A stretch of DNA of 49,874 nt. It comes from a virus. Below are positions 40,311 to 48,270 of the stretch, piece after piece. Both the position numbers and the translations under genes were made by a program. How positions within the stretch are numbered: the first letter of the stretch is position 1; each line of letters opens with the position of its first letter. The notes beneath the pieces are model-generated. The model saw only the letters and a list, made by a program, of their open reading frames with translations. It had not been told where the DNA came from and made no database searches. Where the stretch lies: IMG/VR virus record IMGVR_UViG_3300044941_000019, positions 1 through 49,874 of that record. One strand, given 5' to 3'.

Positions 40311-40811
40311 TTACGTTCCAGTACCGCTTCCATCTTCAAAGATGGCACGCGTCGTGTTGCATTTTCCAGAAAAGGAGAATGTAGATCCACGGACACCAAA
40401 GTCAACATTTTCAGCACGGAATTCAGGGAACTTAATCGTCTTAGTGAACCCAGTACAAGGCGGTTGGAGGGTGATTTCAATGTCGCAAGAGTACGGTTGA
40501 CAAGTATCAGTGCTTGTACTGACAGCGCCATTCAAACCCCAGAGAATTTCGCGAACAGCCTCGGCACCTTGAGTAGTGCCTTGGATATAGGTCCACATTC
40601 CTTGGACACTCACTTCAAGCGGAACATCATCACCTTCACGAACTTCATCAAGAATGCCGCGATCGGGCATGTATTCAATAGTCTTCTTCTCGGAAAAGGT
40701 CAGGTCGCCTTCACCAATCTTGATCTGAGCAGATCGCGAGCCTCCATCTTTGACAATGATAGTGGCATCTCGAATCTGCACAACTGCGTGAGGAACGAGG
40801 TAGCTACGCAT
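40311..40811 (-). CDS. Tail tube (major tail) protein
   Basis: This 166-residue protein with an extended beta-rich sequence (VVQIRDATIIVKDGG, GDDVPLEVSVQGMWTYIQG) fits a tail tube subunit. The position directly before the tail chaperone and after the connector genes is typical. The ATG at 40811 has AAGG 8 nt upstream; upstream codons antisense nothing relevant but overlap the previous gene. Five cysteines are present in the second half (DTCQPYSCDIEITLQPPC). Family identity is by position and size. Confidence 0.7.
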   Translation of the reverse strand: MRSYLVPHAVVQIRDATIIVKDGGSRSAQIKIGEGDLTFSEKKTIEYMPDRGILDEVREGDDVPLEVSVQGMWTYIQGTTQGAEAVREILWGLNGAVSTSTDTCQPYSCDIEITLQPPCTGFTKTIKFPEFRAENVDFGVRGSTFSFSGKCNTTRAIFEDGSGTGT

Positions 40812-40828
40812 CTTAAGCACCTTTTTAC

Positions 40829-41254
40829 TCAAGTGAAGGTGGTATACCACGCTTCAACTAGAGCTTGGGTCATGGGTAACGATGGATCAAGCTGACCCAT
40901 CTTGGTTACACGAACGGGTTTTTCACTATCACGACGCAAACAGAACAGTTCGTTAGTATTTGAATCAACAACGAGAATGTCAGTCAATGCATCGTGAAGG
41001 ATTTGCAAAACATTGTCAATCTCGTAGAGATTGTTTGTTACTTTGCCGTAAGTCAGTAATTGGATTCGCAGTTGAATTCGCTCAGTACCAGAGCTTTCAA
41101 GCACCTGAGGCCCTTGCCAGCGAAGTTCAAACATGTTGTTCACTTCGCGTGGGTCACGAGGTATGCCCTCGATGTGCATCTTCAAACCTTGGCGCCGAGT
41201 ATCAAAGTGCAAGACAATTGATCGAGACAGGTTCGCTAAGAGGTTAGGTAGCAT
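40829..41254 (-). CDS. Tail terminator or connector protein
   Basis: This 141-residue protein is of unrecognised family, located between the head-tail connector genes and the tail tube, where many long-tailed phages encode the tail terminator. Sequence shows alternating strand and helix (IVLHFDTRRQGLKMHIEGIP, YEIDNVLQILHDALTDILV). The ATG at 41254 has GAGGG 5 nt upstream and overlaps the preceding gene by 11 nt. Confidence 0.55.
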   Translation of the reverse strand: MLPNLLANLSRSIVLHFDTRRQGLKMHIEGIPRDPREVNNMFELRWQGPQVLESSGTERIQLRIQLLTYGKVTNNLYEIDNVLQILHDALTDILVVDSNTNELFCLRRDSEKPVRVTKMGQLDPSLPMTQALVEAWYTTFT

Positions 41255-41645
41255 CTTCACCCTCTGCAAGTAGGATAACCATGTACCCGATTCCATCATC
41301 TAGCTCTCTGACTTTTCCAACTGTGTAAGTCTTCTCACTAATTACGACTAAGTCTTTCTCAGTGATTCGATCTTCAATCAGCATGTTTTTCATTGTCTTC
41401 AAGAAGTGTCCGCCAAATGCGAGTTCACGAGCAACTGCATTGAACGCTGGACCATACACATGGTGCTGATATGTGCTACTGTCCCAGACTACAGCACGGT
41501 AAATCTCAACATCTTCATACTGAGAGATCGTTTGGCCCGTGCTGTAGTCTGTTATGCGTTCGAGGAACTTACGGACAGTGACAGGTTGTCCAAAAGCTTG
41601 GCGTAACACATACAGAGCATTTTTGACTTCCTGTCGATTGTTCAT
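41244..41645 (-). CDS. Head-tail connector-like protein
   Basis: This 133-residue protein begins MNNRQEVKNALYVLRQAFGQ and has a beta-rich centre (VEIYRAVVWDSSTYQHHVYG) with a C-terminal strand repeat (EKTYTVGKVRELDDG). Size and location after the coat and before the tail genes suggest a stopper or connector subunit. No specific family was recognised. Confidence 0.5.
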   Translation of the reverse strand: MNNRQEVKNALYVLRQAFGQPVTVRKFLERITDYSTGQTISQYEDVEIYRAVVWDSSTYQHHVYGPAFNAVARELAFGGHFLKTMKNMLIEDRITEKDLVVISEKTYTVGKVRELDDGIGYMVILLAEGEDAT

Positions 41646-41647
41646 TA

Positions 41648-41938
41648 TTAAGTCTCTTTCAGAATTCGAGAATGGATTTTCTTCAGAACGAGGTCAGTGA
41701 AAGTCCCGCACACAGCACCTATTGCAGCGCTTGGGTAGCCTCCAAGTTCTCCGACACTGTGAATCGTAGCACCGTATACAATAACCGCTGCTACCATCGA
41801 AGTCATGAGGCTTCCAAACAATCTGCGCTTTGCCAGAGGCTCATCGCCGTAGATCATCCGCGATACTCCTGCAAAAGCTGCGATACTAACGACGAAGAAT
41901 AGAGCTTTGACCTCTTCTGAACTGTGCGGGAGTTTCAT
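41648..41938 (-). CDS. Holin-like membrane protein (LydA-type, tentative)
   Basis: This 96-residue protein has three hydrophobic segments, about 12-31 (LFFVVSIAAFAGVSRM), 40-59 (LFGSLMTSMVAAVIVYGA) and 68-88 (PSAAIGAVCGTFTDLVL), separated by short charged loops. Size and topology resemble LydA/superfamily III holins, which form the membrane lesion for lysis. It lies between coat and connector genes, an unusual place for a holin. No endolysin is near it, so a structural or other membrane role is possible. Confidence 0.55.
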   Translation of the reverse strand: MKLPHSSEEVKALFFVVSIAAFAGVSRMIYGDEPLAKRRLFGSLMTSMVAAVIVYGATIHSVGELGGYPSAAIGAVCGTFTDLVLKKIHSRILKET

Positions 41939-43377
41939 TAAGCAAGCATCACGACGCCGAGGTTCGGGTCAAGAACCTGAACGCCAAACAGAAGATCGAC
42001 AACAACAAGCGTCTTCTGCCGCTTAGGTTCATAACTCATGGTAACACGAATCGCCCAGTTACCGTAGCTTGCAACGAAGGAGCGAGCACCCATGCCTTCG
42101 CCAACAACTTCAAGCGGACGGGAAACCATGGTGATCGCGTTCCGGTGGAAAGCGAAGTTGTAAGAACCAGCCGGACCGGGGTTGACGCGAGTTGCGTTTG
42201 CAATCGCCGCAGCAAGCGGACGATCGAGCTTCAGGTTCGTATCGCGGCTAAGCGGAGCGCCATTGGTACCAACACCAAGACGGAGCGCCGTGTAGATCTC
42301 CTGCGTAGTGCCAAAGGTGACAAGCTGACCAACTTGAGGAGCGCGATTCGCAGTGAAGTTGTTAATCAGGATTTCTTCTTCGTGACCAGCCGCATAACCG
42401 TCAACGAAGTTGACGTTACCAGCGGTGTAGAACGTAATCACCGCATTGTCAAGAACGTTGTGACGGAGGCCGTAACGAAGAGTGATCTGAGTCGTGTTAC
42501 CACCGGTTTCAACAGTTGCAAGAACCTGCTGAGGAGTCATGTCACCGGCGATAGTACACCATGTTCCAACGGGAATGACACCAGCGATACCATCCACAGT
42601 CAAGACGGTCGTACCTTCAGGGTAACCGGCAGTATTATTCACTGCGCCGGCGCTCGTAGTAAGAGAAGCGCCACCCTTGATGGGAATGCGGTTTGTACTG
42701 GTGAAGTAGTTGGTGTTGTAGACGCGACCGATCTGCCCGTTGCGGAGAGCAGCACCGCCGTCGCCACGACGATCGGCGTCAGTGATCTGCGTTTCCTTCA
42801 GAAGAGCGGCCTTACCAGCCGTGTCCAAGACGCAGAAGCGATCATCACCTTCTGGGAAAAGCAGGCTGTCCATCTTAGCATCAAGATCAATCAACGTATC
42901 TTTCGTCGGAGAGGTACCGAGCTTACCAACCGTGTTGTGAAGGAAACGGTTGCTCTGACCAAGAAGGATGGTATCAATCTGACGCGCAATGGCTTGAATC
43001 GCGGGACGAAGATGCATTCCAATAAGATCATAGCGGCTAATAGAACCGATACGATCAGGGATTTCAAACGCCTGATAAATATGCTGATCAAGCGGAACAG
43101 CGATATTTTCAGCGGACGTGTTAGTGGGTCGAATTTCACCGTTCATCCCCTTGTTCTGAGGATTGACCTTGCCAGGGCGACGGGTATTAACCACGTCACC
43201 GAAAGCCGCAACTTCATTGCTGAAGTCAAGGTTGACGAGGTTGGGCATCACAACGTTCTCTTCCAAGATGATCAGAGCTTCTTGAGCCCAGATCTCCGGG
43301 ACAACTGCCCGGTTGCGAGTTCCGTAGTCGAAGCTGTGCGGAACTGGGTACTTGCGGGTGTGGTTCTTAGCCAGCAT
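41938..43377 (-). CDS. Major capsid protein, P22 coat-like
   Basis: The main shell protein, 479 residues. The N-terminal part (VPEIWAQEALIILEENVVMP) and GEIRPTNTSAENIAVPL are typical, as is the later segment (LRNGQIGRVYNTNYFTSTN) that resembles the P22 gp5 coat family. After this a long beta-rich insertion (around GYPEGTTVLTVDGIAGVI) may be a domain on the capsid surface. The ATG at 43377 has AAGGAA upstream, near the start of homology. It follows the scaffold gene with an 11-nt overlap. Confidence 0.85.
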   Translation of the reverse strand: MLAKNHTRKYPVPHSFDYGTRNRAVVPEIWAQEALIILEENVVMPNLVNLDFSNEVAAFGDVVNTRRPGKVNPQNKGMNGEIRPTNTSAENIAVPLDQHIYQAFEIPDRIGSISRYDLIGMHLRPAIQAIARQIDTILLGQSNRFLHNTVGKLGTSPTKDTLIDLDAKMDSLLFPEGDDRFCVLDTAGKAALLKETQITDADRRGDGGAALRNGQIGRVYNTNYFTSTNRIPIKGGASLTTSAGAVNNTAGYPEGTTVLTVDGIAGVIPVGTWCTIAGDMTPQQVLATVETGGNTTQITLRYGLRHNVLDNAVITFYTAGNVNFVDGYAAGHEEEILINNFTANRAPQVGQLVTFGTTQEIYTALRLGVGTNGAPLSRDTNLKLDRPLAAAIANATRVNPGPAGSYNFAFHRNAITMVSRPLEVVGEGMGARSFVASYGNWAIRVTMSYEPKRQKTLVVVDLLFGVQVLDPNLGVVMLA

Positions 43378-44107
43378 TTTTCTTTTCCTTTTGCATCTGC
43401 GAGCGCCATGCTCGGTAGGATTCAGGGTCTTTGGCCAACTCAAGAACATCCACTTTCTTGTTGGCGCTCTGTCGGAAGCCAGGGCCTGTAGTTCCCTTAT
43501 CTTTGAACAGGTTGAGATACTCGTCCTGTTCGGCGATTTGAGCCACAGCATCTGCAATCGACAGTTCCAAAGTTACGGGCTTCTTCGTTTTCGGGTCAAT
43601 AGTGGGTAACTTGACTTTGGGAACAAGGCGTCCCGTCTTCTCACCAGTCTCATCAACCTCTTCCACCATATTCGTCTGGGGCTTGAGGATAGCGATCACC
43701 TGCTGCGGATTGAAAGCATTATGCTTAATTGCAGCTTCAGTAATCTCTCGATTGACGGTTGTATCAATGAACTGATTTTTCCAGAGGGCGTTTTCCGCTT
43801 TCAGAGCTTCGATCTCGGTTTCAAACTTCTTCGACAGCTTCGCTGCTTCTTTGGCAGCAAGCTGTTCCTTTGTCATGTATTCGGATTGAAGCTGCTCGAT
43901 GCGTTCAGCAAGTTTCTCTTTCTCAGCAGCAGTGAGCTTCGTCTTTTCCTTGAGCGTGTTCACTTCAGCAAGCCACTTTTCACTGGCTTTGCTTAGTGCT
44001 TCTTTGACACGTTCCTCGACGATCTTATCGACATCGGGGTTCGATTGGGTAGGAGGAGGTGCCGATTCATCTTCATGTGGGATGAGGTATTTGCGAAGCC
44101 AGGTCAT
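43367..44107 (-). CDS. Scaffolding protein
   Basis: This 246-residue, highly charged protein is dominated by coiled coil (residues about 27-105, LTAAEKEKLAERIEQLQSEY type), with a C-terminus rich in Lys/Gln (YRAWRSQMQKEKKNAG). Proline-rich N-terminal linker after MTWLRKYLIPHEDESAPPP. Composition and position immediately before the coat gene fit a scaffold that guides capsid assembly. Confidence 0.85.
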   Translation of the reverse strand: MTWLRKYLIPHEDESAPPPTQSNPDVDKIVEERVKEALSKASEKWLAEVNTLKEKTKLTAAEKEKLAERIEQLQSEYMTKEQLAAKEAAKLSKKFETEIEALKAENALWKNQFIDTTVNREITEAAIKHNAFNPQQVIAILKPQTNMVEEVDETGEKTGRLVPKVKLPTIDPKTKKPVTLELSIADAVAQIAEQDEYLNLFKDKGTTGPGFRQSANKKVDVLELAKDPESYRAWRSQMQKEKKNAG

Positions 44108-44580
44108 TCTTGATCCTTTGTAGCCCGATACTTAATCCGATTCGGGTCTTTGAGATATTTGACGATGATGAACCACGCGCGGGCACTTGCGATGCCAGCG
44201 ATTTTGTTGCGAGCCAGAACGTTCGGTTCATAAGATGTCTTGACCGAACCATACGATTGCGAAGTCAGATTCACATTCTTATATTCATACTCAGGGTCAA
44301 AGCCTTCAAGAAGAGAAATTGCAATATAGTAGCAAGCCTGTTTCAGGTCATTAGGGATTTCTTCAGGTAGTTCATCCCAGTTCAAGACTTTCATTGAATT
44401 AGTTGCAGTGATCAAGGCTCGACGCTTCTTATCAGCATTAGCTCGAATCCAAGGGTCATTATAAAAATCATTATCAGCAAAGGCATTAGCTTCTTCAATC
44501 GTGACCCAAGTGACGTAATTATGATAACGTCCAGTTGGAAATTGAACAGGAAGTGTGATTGTTCCAGAGAACGTAGGCAT
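44104..44580 (-). CDS. Head-tail adaptor-like protein
   Basis: This 158-residue protein contains YVTWVTIEEANAFADNDFYN followed by DKKRRALITATNSMKVLNWD, matching phage adaptor proteins whose family begins with YxTxxEAxxY and ALIxATxxxDxxxW. The C-terminal helix (GIASARAWFIIVKYLKDPN) is typical. It probably sits under the portal. It precedes the scaffold gene, coupled by ATGA. Confidence 0.7.
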   Translation of the reverse strand: MPTFSGTITLPVQFPTGRYHNYVTWVTIEEANAFADNDFYNDPWIRANADKKRRALITATNSMKVLNWDELPEEIPNDLKQACYYIAISLLEGFDPEYEYKNVNLTSQSYGSVKTSYEPNVLARNKIAGIASARAWFIIVKYLKDPNRIKYRATKDQE

Positions 44581-45341
44581 TAGTATTCAATCACCTGTGT
44601 GATGAGACCATTGACGATCACCAATTGACTGATGTTGGATACGTCAAAAGTTCCATTTGCGGCATTATGAGCAACTTTTAAGCGACCATTAGAGGCTCGA
44701 ACAACAGGTTGCTCATCTTCATCCCATTGAATTTCACCAATGTAGACATTGGTCCAAGGATTGGCAGCAGTTCCAAGATCCATAGTCGAGACCGGAGCAA
44801 TTGAAGAAGCAGCGACTCGAAAACCACCAGTTGCACCGCGTCTAATGATAATGTCTCGAAAAACCCCAGTTCCAGCCGCTGCACCTGTAATGAAGTAAGC
44901 GGTATCATTGGCAACGATGCTCAATCCGTCATAGTTCGTTGGCAATGAGTTCAAATCAGTAGAGCGTCCAGATACAAGAAGCAAAAATTCTTGACCTGCT
45001 GTTAAAATTCTTGCGTTCGTTCCAGTGTTCGAGGCTCGATGTTGATAGATCCACCGTTGTACTTCACCAGTTCCGGCATTACTTGATTCATAGAAGATGC
45101 CGCGTTGACCGGAGTTACCTACGTTTCTACTGATTGGGACGTTGTTGATGTAGTCAGTGGGTGAAATTTTCACAGTCAAATTGCCATTATTGAAACCCAT
45201 CAGCCAAGAGAGCGTGCTCGTGTTTGTAAGAGTGGCACAGTTGCTCGGAATCAGACGAGCATTGTAGAAAAATGGGTCTGTACCCGATTCTTCAAACTGG
45301 AGACCGCCGTTGACTGTCGCAAGCAACTGTGCGGTAGGCAT
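44580..45341 (-). CDS. Fibre/spike-like structural protein
   Basis: A 253-residue beta-rich protein. The segment TMDLGTAANPWTNVYIGEIQ is a repeat often found in phage fibre and spike proteins near their C-terminal domain, and the rest is rich in Thr, Asn and Gly. It may be a virion adhesin or decoration protein. Starts as TGATG on the preceding stop. Confidence 0.6.
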   Translation of the reverse strand: MPTAQLLATVNGGLQFEESGTDPFFYNARLIPSNCATLTNTSTLSWLMGFNNGNLTVKISPTDYINNVPISRNVGNSGQRGIFYESSNAGTGEVQRWIYQHRASNTGTNARILTAGQEFLLLVSGRSTDLNSLPTNYDGLSIVANDTAYFITGAAAGTGVFRDIIIRRGATGGFRVAASSIAPVSTMDLGTAANPWTNVYIGEIQWDEDEQPVVRASNGRLKVAHNAANGTFDVSNISQLVIVNGLITQVIEY

Positions 45342-45772
45342 CAGACTTCAGCTTCGCTTTGAATCGCTGCAATTGCAGGCATCAATGCAGCACCAACCAT
45401 CTCAATGGAACCGCCAGTTGCATAAATGGCGATACCTGCTTTGATAGCTCCGAAGATGATTTCACGATTACGCTCCCAGTTTGCTACATCTTGAGCCAAG
45501 GCTGCATCGTGACGTTCGTTGGCAAGCTTACGAAACTCGGCTACTGCGTTTGCTTGGAAAGCAGGTCCGATTCCAGTTCCCTTACCAACTTGGTAACTGG
45601 AATTAAGCTTTTCAAGACGAGCGAGAATTTCTGAATCATGTCGCTCATCATCAAGCGCCTTGTTCATAAGATCAAAAGCAACATCGGTTGCTTGTTCAAC
45701 AGTGAGCGGGTTATTTCCATCTTTGTATTTGGCAATCGCAGCTTGAAGGTCAGATCGTGTAGGCTTTCTCAT
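45341..45772 (-). CDS. Uncharacterised protein with hydrophobic C-terminus
   Basis: This 143-residue protein has a helical, charged N-terminal two-thirds (LDDERHDSEILARLEKLN). A hydrophobic C-terminal part (IIFGAIKAGIAIYATGGSIE, then MVGAALMPAIAAI) could insert in or associate with a membrane. It follows the lipoprotein gene by ATGA. It may be a lysis or membrane-associated partner; unknown. Confidence 0.55.
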   Translation of the reverse strand: MRKPTRSDLQAAIAKYKDGNNPLTVEQATDVAFDLMNKALDDERHDSEILARLEKLNSSYQVGKGTGIGPAFQANAVAEFRKLANERHDAALAQDVANWERNREIIFGAIKAGIAIYATGGSIEMVGAALMPAIAAIQSEAEV

Positions 45773-46332
45773 TCTTCAACTCCTTCAGGCGCGGGGGTGG
45801 GAGTGGGAGTAGGTTCAGGTTCAGGTTTGCGAAGTCGCTTGCGATTTTGATCAGCTTCAATAGTCAAGCTACCAAGTTCAATCAAACCTGTGAGCGTCTC
45901 CTTTTGAAACTTGGAACGAGCTGCATCTTGACGAAGGCTCATACGATGAAGATCGATAGCGGCTTCACCCAATTGCAACGAGTTGTCTCGATCAATGGCA
46001 GCTGCTTCGAGATCAGCAAGCCAAATGGAGCGCGTCTTGGCGCGAGCGGCATTATATGCTTGAGATGCTTTCCAACCTTGATCAGCCGCTAGTGCCGGAT
46101 TCCGAAGCGATCGGGCTTCATTCATTGCCTGAGTCGCAATTTCCAAGTGGTTCTGATCTTCGAGTTCAATGATTCGATTGATCAACGATTGCTGGCGCTG
46201 ATACTTGGTTTCTTCAAGCTTTTGTGTCATTACTTGAATCGCACCAGCTGCCACACCCTGCTCATAGGTCGCTTTCGGAGTTGCACAACCTGCTAGCAAG
46301 ATGAGCATAACGCTTCCGAGTGTTCGTTTCAC
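45769..46332 (-). CDS. Lipoprotein, possible o-spanin-like lysis protein
   Basis: A 187-residue protein starting with GTG. The signal is lipoprotein type II: a short basic start, hydrophobic core, then LLAGC with the lipid-attached Cys at 16. The body is helical and charged, and the C-terminus is a proline-rich tail (RKPEPEPTPTPTPAPEGVEE). An outer membrane lipoprotein of a phage near a holin-like gene suggests an o-spanin role, but it is larger than Rz1 and no paired i-spanin is certain. AAGGAG lies 8 nt before the start. Confidence 0.65.
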   Translation of the reverse strand: MKRTLGSVMLILLAGCATPKATYEQGVAAGAIQVMTQKLEETKYQRQQSLINRIIELEDQNHLEIATQAMNEARSLRNPALAADQGWKASQAYNAARAKTRSIWLADLEAAAIDRDNSLQLGEAAIDLHRMSLRQDAARSKFQKETLTGLIELGSLTIEADQNRKRLRKPEPEPTPTPTPAPEGVEE

Positions 46333-46409
46333 TTCTTGTTCTCCTTCTTTGAAGTTAATTCAAGAATCGCGGCTTTGAACATTCGCCAGATTAGATAAAA
46401 GATGTTCAT
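46329..46409 (-). CDS. Tiny membrane peptide before the lipoprotein gene (candidate)
   Basis: This is a 26-codon frame, ATG at 46409, that overlaps the previous stop as ATGA and ends TGA overlapping the lipoprotein GTG. The peptide opens MNIFYLIWRMFKAAILELTS and ends KKENKK, a hydrophobic amphipathic helix with a basic tail. Coupling on both sides and filling of the whole gap argue for a real small gene, possibly lysis related. Confidence 0.45.
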   Translation of the reverse strand: MNIFYLIWRMFKAAILELTSKKENKK

Positions 46410-46735
46410 TGCGGTGGCTCCCAACCATCAATTACGTTGTCTAAGATGGGGAGAGCGGCCTCAAGGCTGTCGGCGAGTTGCCGTAGCCCGGCGATGTATT
46501 GCGGGGCTCGGCTGTTTCTGACCTCGTACAGAAACGGCAGGTTGCTTTCATGGGCTTCCTGCGCGGCCTGCTCCCCGCCTGCGAGGGCGCGAATCGCCGC
46601 AACGTTCCGTCGGTCGAGTTCGGCAAGGGCCCGCTCGGTGTCTGCTGTTGCGAAGCGGGCCTGCTCAAGTGCAGGGCTCAACTGGTCAACCGCTGCCCCG
46701 CTCGCGATATATCTTTCTAGGTTGAAGGTGCTCAT
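46406..46735 (-). CDS. Uncharacterised helical protein, GC-rich
   Basis: This 109-residue helical protein (SPALEQARFATADTERALAE, then LDRRNVAAIRAL) has clearly higher GC content than the neighbouring late genes. AAGGAG stands 5 nt before the ATG. It follows the tail fibre gene directly, a position often held by fibre assembly factors, but no such family is evident. Base composition suggests acquisition together with the fibre's C-terminal part. Confidence 0.55.
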   Translation of the reverse strand: MSTFNLERYIASGAAVDQLSPALEQARFATADTERALAELDRRNVAAIRALAGGEQAAQEAHESNLPFLYEVRNSRAPQYIAGLRQLADSLEAALPILDNVIDGWEPPQ

Positions 46736-46744
46736 GGTTGCTCC

Positions 46745-47911
46745 TTAGATTGGGTTGGTCCAGCCGTCGTTGTAGATGACATGCCACACTTCATATTGAG
46801 CGACGTAGACCACCAGCATGGTGGCGAAGTTTGCACCGGTCGAACCAACTGAAGATATGCCGTCGATCGACCCGTTGCCGGCAAAGCCTTGCTCCGATGC
46901 GTTGACGATTTGCTCATTGCTACCACCGCCGATGACCCAAATCCAGTAGTATGTACCATTGGGAGGTTCGATCGGCAAATTGACGGTGTTGTTGCCTGCG
47001 CTATTATTCATCAGCACCATTGCGCCGCTCTCGCTGGCAAGCAGGTTCCGTGTGGCGTTGCCGCTGACGTTGATCATCAGCGGCCGGTTGGTGAAGGCGT
47101 TCGCGTCGCGCTCGGCCGCGCTGCCGAGACCAAGATTGGTGCGCGCGCCTGCTGCCGTCGTCGCCCCGGTCCCGCCGATGGAGATAGGCATTCCGGACGT
47201 ATCAGAAGGAGACGTGAAAACACCGGAGTTCGTAAGACCTACCCAGCGAGCGGGCTGACCAAATTCTACAACAGCAAGTTTCAATTCAACGAAGCGACCA
47301 TTTCCGGCAGCAGTTTGACCCACGCTGGCCCCGTTGATCGTTCCGCCGGTGATGTTGACCGCGTTGGCGTTCTGCTGCGCCATCGTTCCGAGCGTAAGAA
47401 GCTTCCAGCCACCGCTTGTCTTGATGAAAGTGTATTGGGACGTGCGTGCTGGGCCCGGATTTTCAGCTTTCAAGATGACGTTGGCTTGGTTTCTCACATT
47501 CACAGTGTTTGTTGCATTCAAATCAATGACCACTTCGATTGCAGTTCCATTGACTATATCTTCAGTCCCAATCATGTTTGGGAGAAAGATGTTTTTGGTA
47601 TGAGTTCCGCTCAAAGCATTGACATACAGAACAATGAACTTGTTATTGGGAGCGGTGATCTCGAAATTGAAGTCTGAATTATTCGATACAACATGCTCGG
47701 TGTATTGGGAAAATGGAACTCCTAAGATGGCACTGAAGTCTGAAGTCAGTGTCTTAGAAACGTTTCCACTGTTGCTCAATCCAACAAGGTGAAGAGGTAC
47801 ATTAATATTAGGAGTATTGCCTGCTGAAATTCCAATATCCCAATAATTAGGAGGTCCGTTGACTTTGGTAAGGTTGAGACCGCCATTATTTTTGGCACGG
47901 AGCTGTCTCAT
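46745..47911 (-). CDS. Tail fibre-like protein with mosaic composition
   Basis: This 388-residue protein contains repeats of the kind seen in phage tail fibres: MAQQNANAVNITGGTINGAS in the centre and GGTGATTAAGARTNLGLGSA later. The latter segment is strongly GC-rich while the N-terminal half is close to the local average, pointing to exchange of the receptor-binding end. It is coupled to the preceding gene by ATGA. Likely forms part of the host recognition structure despite lying between portal and head genes. Confidence 0.75.
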   Translation of the reverse strand: MRQLRAKNNGGLNLTKVNGPPNYWDIGISAGNTPNINVPLHLVGLSNSGNVSKTLTSDFSAILGVPFSQYTEHVVSNNSDFNFEITAPNNKFIVLYVNALSGTHTKNIFLPNMIGTEDIVNGTAIEVVIDLNATNTVNVRNQANVILKAENPGPARTSQYTFIKTSGGWKLLTLGTMAQQNANAVNITGGTINGASVGQTAAGNGRFVELKLAVVEFGQPARWVGLTNSGVFTSPSDTSGMPISIGGTGATTAAGARTNLGLGSAAERDANAFTNRPLMINVSGNATRNLLASESGAMVLMNNSAGNNTVNLPIEPPNGTYYWIWVIGGGSNEQIVNASEQGFAGNGSIDGISSVGSTGANFATMLVVYVAQYEVWHVIYNDGWTNPI

Positions 47912-48270
47912 GTTGCAGGCTGCGTCAGTGTCAAAGAGCTGATTGAGACAGTTTCATTCGGAGCAATCACAACTGAAGCACCTTGGATATCGCCGCCACC
48001 GCCTGTGACAGTGACAGATGCTTCAAAAACGGTGTCGTTGCCGCTGCTTTTGAAGATGGCTTTGCTGATTGTACCACCGGCTGCATTCGTGTCTGAGCCA
48101 ATTGGATTAGCGACCACGGAGCCATTGCTTGGTGAGCCAAAAGCAGGGTCATCAAGAGTGAGCGTCGCTACAACTGCGTTACCGGCAGTTCTGAATTCAA
48201 TGGTTCCACCGTCGAGTTCACCGGCAAGCGCAGCTACAAGTAGGTTTCTTGAATCAAGAGCTAGGATCAT
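47908..48270 (-). CDS. Uncharacterised virion protein, Ig-like/beta-rich
   Basis: A protein of about 120 residues from ATG 48270 (GGAG 6 nt upstream), overlapping the portal gene end by 17 nt. It is almost entirely beta-like (ATLTLDDPAFGSPSNGSV, EASVTVTGGGGDI) with an Asn/Gly/Thr/Val-rich composition. It could be a decoration or spike protein. No family recognised. Confidence 0.55.
   Translation of the reverse strand: MILALDSRNLLVAALAGELDGGTIEFRTAGNAVVATLTLDDPAFGSPSNGSVVANPIGSDTNAAGGTISKAIFKSSGNDTVFEASVTVTGGGGDIQGASVVIAPNETVSISSLTLTQPAT

Noticed and set aside
42145-43491. Long plus-strand open frame opposite the coat gene
   Set aside because: It is antisense to the major capsid gene with low-complexity Arg/Ser/Thr composition; the minus frame is a clear coat protein.
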